Shown: positions 60,419 through 64,000 of the stretch, one piece after another
Layout: every line of letters starts with the position of its first letter
How positions within the stretch are numbered: the stretch's first letter is position 1
Source of the DNA: Celeribacter neptunius
Lineage (GTDB): Bacteria; Pseudomonadota; Alphaproteobacteria; Rhodobacterales; Rhodobacteraceae
NCBI RefSeq assembly: GCF_900113955.1
Contig: NZ_FORH01000005.1
Span: forward strand, 186,001-250,000
DNA length: 64,000 nt
Direction: 5' to 3'
Notes under the pieces: model-generated
Databases searched by the model: none
Told to the model about the DNA's origin: nothing
What the model saw: the letters and a program-made list of their open reading frames with translations, nothing else
Translations under genes and position numbers: made by a program

Positions 60419-62671
60419 TCAGGCAATGTAGCCCTGGCTGGCAAGGTAAGTCGACAGTTCGCCGCGCACCGATTGCGCGCCGTCGTTGGCCGCACTGTCG
60501 ATGACCTTGGCCACCTCATCCAGATTCAGCCGCCGCAACAATGCCTTGACTGGTCCGATCGACGCGGGCCGCATCGACAGGGTTCGCACCCCCATGGCCG
60601 CGAGCGCCACGGCCTCGAGCGGGCGCCCGGCATCCTCGCCGCAAAACGACACCGGCGTGTCGAATTGATCGCAGCGGGTGACGATCTGGCGGATGAAACT
60701 CAGGAAGGAATAATTGAGCGTGTCGTAGCGACGGCGCACGCGCTCGTTTTCCCGGTCGGCCGCAAAGAAGAACTGTTTGAGATCATTGCCGCCGATCGAG
60801 ATGAAATCGGTCTGCTCGAAAAACAGGTCGGGGGCAAAGGCCAGTGACGGGGTCTCGAGCATGGCGCCGACTTCCAGCTTGGAAGGCACGACATGGCCGA
60901 GCTTGCGTTCGCTCTCCATCACGTCCTCGATCATCTCCCGGGCTTCGCGGAATTCGTCGAACTGGGCCACGAAGGGGAACATCACGGTCAGCGGACGGCC
61001 CGCAGCGGCGCGGATGAGCGCCTGCAACTGCATCCGCATCACCCCGCGCTTGTCGAGCCCGACGCGGATCGCGCGCCAGCCCATCGCCGGGTTCGGTTCG
61101 TCCTGCGGCTTCATATAGGGCAGCACCTTGTCGGACCCGATGTCGAGGGTGCGGAACACCACGCGCTTGCCGCGCGCCGCATCCATCACCCGGGCATAGA
61201 GCGAGGCCAGCTCGCCCCGGCGCGGCACCTTGTTGCGAATGAGGAATTGCAGCTCGGTGCGGAACAGCCCGACGCCCTCGGCGCCCGAGGTGGCCAGCGA
61301 GGGCAGGTCGGCCATCAGACCGGCGTTCATATGCAGGGCGATGCGTCGGCCGCATTGCGTCGTCGCGGGCAGGCCGACGAGACCGGCAAAGCGTTTCTGG
61401 GCCTCGGCCTGCATCGCGATCTTGTCGCGAAACGCCGTGGCGACCGTGTCCTCGGGGCGCAGATGCACGACCCCCTGATCGCCATCGACCAGAATGGCAT
61501 TGCCATTGAGCGCCTCGGTGGTGATGCCCTCGGCATGGATCACCAGAGGGATCGCCCAGGCGCGCGCCACCACGGCGGCATGCGAGCCGACCGAACCTTG
61601 TTCAAGCACGATGCCCTTGAGATCCTTGCCATAGTCCAACAATTCGCCGGGACCGATATTGCGGGCGACAAGAATGGGATTCTCGGGCATCGCCGCGCCG
61701 GTTTCCTTGCCCTGACCGGTGAGGATGCGCAGCAGCCGGTTCGACAGGTCGTCGAGATCGTGCAGCCGCTCGCGCATATAGGGATCGGGCACGGTGGCGA
61801 GGCGCGAGCGCGCTGCGCCCTGTTCCTTTTCCACCGCCGCCTCGGCCGAGAGACCGCTCGCGATATCCTCTTCCATCCGGCGCATCCAGCCGCGCGAATT
61901 GGCGAACATCCGGTAGGCTTCCAGAACCTCGCGCTGGTCTTTCTCGGAGGGTTCGACATTGGCCAGCATGTCATCCACCGAGATCCGCAGGTGATCGACC
62001 GCGTCCCGCAGCCGGACGGTTTCGGCCTCCGGATCGTCCGCCACCGGGTTGGTGATCACCACGCGCGGCTCGTGCAGGTAGACATGACCCTCGGCGACGC
62101 CCTCCTGACCGGTGGCGCCGCGGAACATCACCGGGTGCTGATGCAGGGCCGGAATGCCGCCATCGTCGCCGACGAAAGCGCCCAGCTCGGTCATCTCGGC
62201 CAGCACCATGGCGACCACTTCGAGCGCATAGACCTCGTCACCGGTAAAGGCGCGGGCCTCTTTCGATTGCACGACCAGGACGCCGAGGATCTCGCCCAGC
62301 CGCTGGATCGGCAGGCCCAGAAAGCTGGAAAAGATCTCTTCGCCGGTTTCCGGCATGTAGCGAAAACCGCGCTCGGAGGGCGCATCGGCGGTATTGACCA
62401 TGGAGCGGGTGCGCGCCACACGGCCAACGAGGCCTTCGCCGATCCGCATCCTAGTCTGGTGCACGGCTTCTGACTTGAGACCTTCGGTGGCGCAAAGCTC
62501 GAGGGTTTCCTCGTCGCGGAACAGGTAGATCGAGCACACTTCGGTGTGCATGCTGTCGGCGATCAGATGGGTGATGCGATCCAGACGGGTCTGGCCGGCA
62601 CTGTCCTCGGCCAGAGTGTCCCTGAGCCGGCCCAGAAGCTTCCGGCTTTCGCTCTCCAAATGCTGTGGCAT
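60419..62671 (-). CDS. ptsP: PtsP, phosphoenolpyruvate-protein phosphotransferase (EI-Ntr)
   Basis: A 750-aa protein: an N-terminal GAF domain (about 12-155), the PEP-utiliser N-terminal region, the phosphorylated His364 in GSVGSHAAVVARAW, and the C-terminal PEP-binding TIM barrel (LFRTELQFLIRN; FISIGGNDLKQFFFAADREN; SFCGEDAGRPLEA). It starts the nitrogen phosphotransfer chain to NPr and EIIA-Ntr. The ATG at 62671 was preferred over a GTG seven codons upstream. It is near lysC, as in many alphaproteobacteria. Confidence 0.95.
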   Translation of the reverse strand: MPQHLESESRKLLGRLRDTLAEDSAGQTRLDRITHLIADSMHTEVCSIYLFRDEETLELCATEGLKSEAVHQTRMRIGEGLVGRVARTRSMVNTADAPSERGFRYMPETGEEIFSSFLGLPIQRLGEILGVLVVQSKEARAFTGDEVYALEVVAMVLAEMTELGAFVGDDGGIPALHQHPVMFRGATGQEGVAEGHVYLHEPRVVITNPVADDPEAETVRLRDAVDHLRISVDDMLANVEPSEKDQREVLEAYRMFANSRGWMRRMEEDIASGLSAEAAVEKEQGAARSRLATVPDPYMRERLHDLDDLSNRLLRILTGQGKETGAAMPENPILVARNIGPGELLDYGKDLKGIVLEQGSVGSHAAVVARAWAIPLVIHAEGITTEALNGNAILVDGDQGVVHLRPEDTVATAFRDKIAMQAEAQKRFAGLVGLPATTQCGRRIALHMNAGLMADLPSLATSGAEGVGLFRTELQFLIRNKVPRRGELASLYARVMDAARGKRVVFRTLDIGSDKVLPYMKPQDEPNPAMGWRAIRVGLDKRGVMRMQLQALIRAAAGRPLTVMFPFVAQFDEFREAREMIEDVMESERKLGHVVPSKLEVGAMLETPSLAFAPDLFFEQTDFISIGGNDLKQFFFAADRENERVRRRYDTLNYSFLSFIRQIVTRCDQFDTPVSFCGEDAGRPLEAVALAAMGVRTLSMRPASIGPVKALLRRLNLDEVAKVIDSAANDGAQSVRGELSTYLASQGYIA

Positions 62672-62869
62672 GTCCCCGCCGGTCCTGATCACGCGCCTTG
62701 CTGGCGTTGTTTGCGTCTTCTCTTATGCAACGCTTTAGAGCACCGATGTGGGGTTTGCCCAGAGAAAATCAACCATCGGCTGTGTCATGAGCCGATATTT
62801 GCGTGGAAAAAGTGCAGAAAAATCCGTGGCTTGATTGTGCAGGTGCAGAAAGATACCCGCTGAGGCGGC

Positions 62870-63235
62870 TCAGGCAGGCTTGCGCCCGATCCGTCCCAAA
62901 TGGGTCACGCCGAAGCCTTCCGAGGACTTCAGCCCATATCCCAGCACCCGGTCGAAACCGGCATGCGCAATCCACAACAGCCCGAGACAGAGCGCGACAG
63001 GCGCGGCGGTGAGCCAGCCGATCAGGGCGACCAAGGCTCCGAAGGCATAGAGATGCAGGAGGTTGTAGACGACGGCCCCGACACGCGGGCCGGCCCCATA
63101 GGCGGCAAAGGACAGGTCGGGTGTGAAGAACAGCAGCGCCGCTGCCCAGAGCGGCAATGGCAGACCGATCTGCCACAGCGCGATCGATGTCGCAAAAAAT
63201 ATAACGCCGCCTTCGAAACGCTGCCAGAGGATCAT
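62870..63235 (-). CDS. DUF4260-family small membrane protein
   Basis: A 121-aa protein with three to four hydrophobic helices (ALWQIGLPLPLWAAALLFFT; GALVALIGWLTAAPVALCLG). The tail AHAGFDRVLGYGLKSSEGFG and THLGRIGRKPA is the hallmark of the DUF4260 family. Its function is unknown. It lies between ptsP and lysC, and the preceding lysC terminator suggests its own promoter. Confidence 0.85.
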   Translation of the reverse strand: MILWQRFEGGVIFFATSIALWQIGLPLPLWAAALLFFTPDLSFAAYGAGPRVGAVVYNLLHLYAFGALVALIGWLTAAPVALCLGLLWIAHAGFDRVLGYGLKSSEGFGVTHLGRIGRKPA

Positions 63236-63289
63236 GGTTCAAATTCCTTCCGTTAAATCATCTCTCGGATATGCGAAGAGGCCGGGCAA

Positions 63290-63322
63290 AAGAAAACCCC
63301 GATCCGCGAGGACCGGGGTTTG
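63290..63322 (-). terminator. Terminator of lysC
   Basis: Minus-strand stem AAACCCCG / CGGGGTTT with a loop of about 12 bases, followed by TTCTTTT, about 40 bases after the lysC stop. Confidence 0.85.
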
Positions 63323-63359
63323 CAGATTTGTCGGGGCCGGAGCCCGGCGGCTGTCTCGA

Positions 63360-64000
63360 TCAGGCTTTGTCGAGCTCGAATGCGTCATGCAGCGCCTGCA
63401 CGGCCAATTCGGTGTATTTGCGATCCACCAGCACGGAAATCTTGATTTCGGAGGTGGCGATGACCTTGATGTTGATGCCCTCGTCGGAGAGCACCTGGAA
63501 CATCTTGGCGGCGACACCCGATTGCGAGCGCATGCCGATGCCGACCAGCGAGATCTTCGCCACATCGGTGTCGGAGATCAGCTCTTCAAAGTTGAACTTG
63601 CCTGCGCTCTTGGCCTCTTCGAGCGCCGCCTTGGCGCGGTTCACCTGATCCACCGGACAGGAGAAGGTCATGTCGGTGCGACCCTCTTCCGAGATGTTCT
63701 GAATGATCATGTCGACATTGACACCGGCCTCGGCCAGAGGGCCAAAGATGCTGGCGGCGATGCCGGGACGGTCCGCGATCGAGACCAGGGTCATCTTGGC
63801 TTCTTCGCGGGAGGCGGCGATGCCCGAAACAGGTTTGTTTTCCACGATTTCCTCCTCGGCACAGATCAGGGTGCCGGCATTGGGGTCATATTCCTCGAAA
63901 GACGAAAGCACGCGCAGTTTCACGCCGAAACGCATGGCCAGTTCCACAGATCGGGTCTGCAGCACCTTGGCGCCCAGAGAGGCCAGTTCGAGCATTTCCT
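63360..64000 (-). CDS. lysC: Aspartate kinase, C-terminal part
   Basis: The last 213 codons or so; the start lies beyond the right edge. The sequence enters with MLELASLGAKVLQTRSVELA, the typical junction before the regulatory part, followed by two ACT domains (VSIADRPGIAASIFGPLAEA with NVDMIIQNIS; SLVGIGMRSQSGVAAKMFQV with GINIKVIATSEIKISVLVD). It catalyses the first step of the Lys/Thr/Met pathway and is feedback-controlled through the ACT domains. It lies upstream of the DUF4260 gene. Confidence 0.95.
   Translation of the reverse strand, partial: EMLELASLGAKVLQTRSVELAMRFGVKLRVLSSFEEYDPNAGTLICAEEEIVENKPVSGIAASREEAKMTLVSIADRPGIAASIFGPLAEAGVNVDMIIQNISEEGRTDMTFSCPVDQVNRAKAALEEAKSAGKFNFEELISDTDVAKISLVGIGMRSQSGVAAKMFQVLSDEGINIKVIATSEIKISVLVDRKYTELAVQALHDAFELDKA

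Overview
The window is chromosomal DNA from a GC-rich alphaproteobacterium, almost certainly of the order Rhodobacterales (Rhodobacter/Roseobacter group). The evidence is gene content and order: a ybgC-tolQRA-tolB-pal-cpoB-tilS-ftsH run, a ctaC-ctaB-(small ORF)-ctaG-ctaE-surf1-thrC-M16 peptidase run, a Tad pilus locus whose Flp pilins carry the DEDGAVTVDW signature, and ptsP close to lysC. No rRNA, tRNA, CRISPR array, IS element or prophage was seen. Most of the window is core chromosome; the less ordinary parts are the Tad locus, the 28-36 kb stretch and several intergenic elements.

Layout. 1-142: start of a type II dehydroquinase (cut by the window edge). 0.25-1.9 kb: a conserved hypothetical, ThpR and YbgC. 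2-8.5 kb: the Tol-Pal envelope system and tilS. 8.6-12.7 kb: ftsH with a heat-shock-like promoter, tam, chorismate mutase and folD. 12.7-15 kb: a beta-hydroxyacid dehydrogenase family protein and an AAA ATPase with an N-terminal helical domain. 15-28 kb: a Tad/Flp pilus locus, nearly all on the minus strand (two Flp pilins, CpaB, secretin, an OmpA-like lipoprotein, TadZ, TadA, TadB, TadC, two TPR lipoproteins, prepilin peptidase). Terminators or a terminator-like structure divide it into several transcription units.

28-36.7 kb: a lytic transglycosylase, a DprE1/DprE2-like oxidase-reductase pair, a succinyl-CoA:3-ketoacid CoA-transferase whose two subunits are separated by a GSCFA-domain gene, and an extremely Asp-rich secreted protein followed by a membrane-anchored LuxR-type regulator. 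After these come a phased short repeat, a long non-coding stretch and a very small beta-repeat protein. 36.7-43 kb: topA, a small secreted protein, dprA and tldD. 43-50.7 kb: cytochrome aa3 oxidase subunits and assembly factors behind a perfect FNR-type palindrome, then surf1, thrC, an M16 peptidase and an N-acetyltransferase. 51-57 kb: a metallo-beta-lactamase-fold protein, a D-2-hydroxyacid dehydrogenase, small enzymes and a SulP transporter. 57-64 kb: methylthioadenosine/adenine salvage (mtnP, a LysE-type exporter, apt), an EcsC-family protein, ptsP (EI-Ntr), a DUF4260 membrane protein and the 3' part of lysC.

The least explained signal is a pair of related, roughly 190-bp intergenic repeats (about 29.27-29.46 kb and 50.77-50.96 kb). 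They share an identical 20-mer and a 30-nt hairpin in which one base pair changes from T-A to C-G while pairing is kept. Other points worth checking are the 90-nt inverted-repeat structure between the OmpA-like gene and tadZ, the Asp-rich protein/LuxR pair, and the DprE1-like protein with Ala where mycobacterial DprE1 has the benzothiazinone-target Cys. All coordinates, motifs and pairings were read by eye; family assignments rest on recognised motifs and gene order, with no database search.
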